Positions 63,041 through 64,000 of a stretch of DNA of 64,000 bases are shown here, piece by piece. Source of the DNA: Cladopsammia gracilis. Lineage: Eukaryota > Cnidaria > Anthozoa > Scleractinia > Dendrophylliidae. The notes under the pieces were generated by a model. That model was given only the letters and a program-made list of their open reading frames with translations, had not been told where the DNA came from and made no database searches. A program made the translations under genes and the position numbers. The DNA lies in contig JAJGOT010000194.1 in the NCBI GenBank assembly GCA_022457155.1, forward strand, positions 447,001 through 511,000, in the 5' to 3' direction. Within the stretch, counting starts at the first letter, position 1. Each line of letters begins with the position of its first letter.

Positions 63041-63244
63041 AACCCTTTCACTCCCAGAGTCTATTATGGAGACATGTGGTATACACTGTAGTTCTAACTT
63101 TGGAGTCTGTGGACAAAATCCTATGGTGTGACCATTCAAATGAAACCTCTTTAGCAGTACTTTTGCATGGTACCATTTCTTTTTCAATATTTTACAAAAT
63201 GAAATTTGGAATTTCTTGAATTTTGATCTTTTTTTGAAGGGTTA
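63041..63244 (-). repeat. GAGTGAAAGGGTT repeat, reverse copy
   Basis: AACCCTTTCACTCCCAGAGT start and TTTGAAGGGTTA end; the most complete copy of the family in 5175-5369. Confidence 0.7.
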
Positions 63245-64000
63245 AAGTGGTACTGTGATAATCCTAACGGTAGTCATTTTTAGATTTCACTGCACCCTAG
63301 GCTGTACAAATCTACAAATTTTGACCCCTTAAAGGTATGACAAGCACCCACGTCAAAACCATACTAAAACCAGTAATCAAGCTGCCACTAATATTGGCCC
63401 CACTGTTTATAACCTTAAATAGCAAATTAATAAAAGAGTACATGATGTCATAAATGTAATTTTGCATAAATTTATTCTAACTTTGATTACAAAATTATTT
63501 CTTTTAATTTAGTCACTGTGTTCGATTTAGTGATTGTGGGTTTGTAAAACCTCGTCAGGTTTTTTTTTACATGCTCCGGTCTAATATATATTGCGAGAAA
63601 AAGAGAATAATTTCAACATTAAATGATGATGAAGTCCAGTGGTTTGAGATTTAAATGAATTTTGTTAACCAGATATTGACCAAAAATGTCTAACAGTAAC
63701 ATACAGGGCTACATATTTTGCTGGTCATGTGCACATCTCTGACAAAACAAAAAGATTGATCAACATGATGGAAATTGCTTTTCAGCTCTGGATCGCACGT
63801 TCTCGGTGGAAAAAGGCATTTAAATACGTCATAGGCTGCAGGATAAAATTATGTTCCCTTCCCGGCAGAAGTGTCAATTACATTGTAAAAAGTATGAAAA
63901 CCACTGATCTAAATATTAGAACAAAAATTGTAATATTGTCATGCACGAGGGCCAATGAATTACTTATTCATTCATTCTTCTAATGTTTTCTTCTTGATCA

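Larger units (their letters stand above)
61300..64000. other. Upstream region of the receptor gene
   Basis: No coding exon recognised. It holds a 60-bp inverted pair (61623-61682 and 61904-61963), a (TAGA)n run at 61838-61857, and a 25-bp inverted pair (62108-62133 and 62973-62998, GGTACCTTTTAGGGTGTTTT). An AACCCTTTCACTCCC repeat lies at 63041-63244. A 5' UTR exon and promoter are expected here but cannot be placed. Confidence 0.5.

Overview
This is a window of animal nuclear DNA, AT-rich and full of transposon debris. It most resembles an anthozoan cnidarian, probably a stony coral. The evidence is a mitochondrial IDH3A gene split by many introns, a HEPN-PNP-NACHT-LRR receptor of a type known from corals and anemones, Penelope-like and Ty3/Gypsy retroelements, and many short non-autonomous DNA transposons. 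The species call is an inference. No prokaryotic operon, CRISPR array or complete tRNA/rRNA gene was seen.

Layout. (1) 1.5-7.7 kb, + strand: the last eight exons of IDH3A (NAD-dependent isocitrate dehydrogenase, alpha subunit); its 5' exons lie left of the window. (2) 7.7-9.9 kb: a MITE and a 10-bp-period minisatellite between ~93-bp direct repeats. (3) 9.96-11.08 kb, - strand: a two-coding-exon gene for a secreted 227-residue protein with a DNRLRE/TGF-beta-propeptide-like fold. (4) 11-20.5 kb: mostly non-genic, with an 874-bp element packed with a CAATCGAAC motif and a 2063-bp foldback element with two 688-bp near-identical inverted arms. (5) 20.76-24.83 kb: a second copy of the 3' end of IDH3A (part of exon 6, all of exons 7 and 8), opened up by later transposon insertions. 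(6) 25.7-40.2 kb: satellites, a Penelope fragment, a non-LTR RT fragment and many inverted-repeat elements. (7) 40.5-61.3 kb, - strand: one large immune-receptor-like gene.

The main object is the gene in 40540..61274. Eight coding exons join with matching splice phases into 4275 nt, which is 1424 codons plus stop. The protein carries a DZIP3-like HEPN domain with an Rx5H motif, a lysine-rich linker, two tandem-duplicated linker exons, a PNP/UDP-phosphorylase-like domain split over three exons, a NACHT ATPase with clear Walker A and B motifs, and 12 ribonuclease-inhibitor-type LRRs. It therefore combines two domains used as nuclease or nucleosidase effectors in conflict systems with a STAND ATPase and a sensor-like repeat array. 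The function is inferred from these families.

The ~10.9-kb intron inside the PNP coding region holds a nested insertion. Two Penelope-like copies sit head to head inside a 12-bp target duplication. A 4.58-kb Gypsy element with 156-bp LTRs, a 5-bp target duplication and one uninterrupted 1283-codon gag-pol frame is inserted into the end of the second copy. The order of insertion can be read directly from the sequence.
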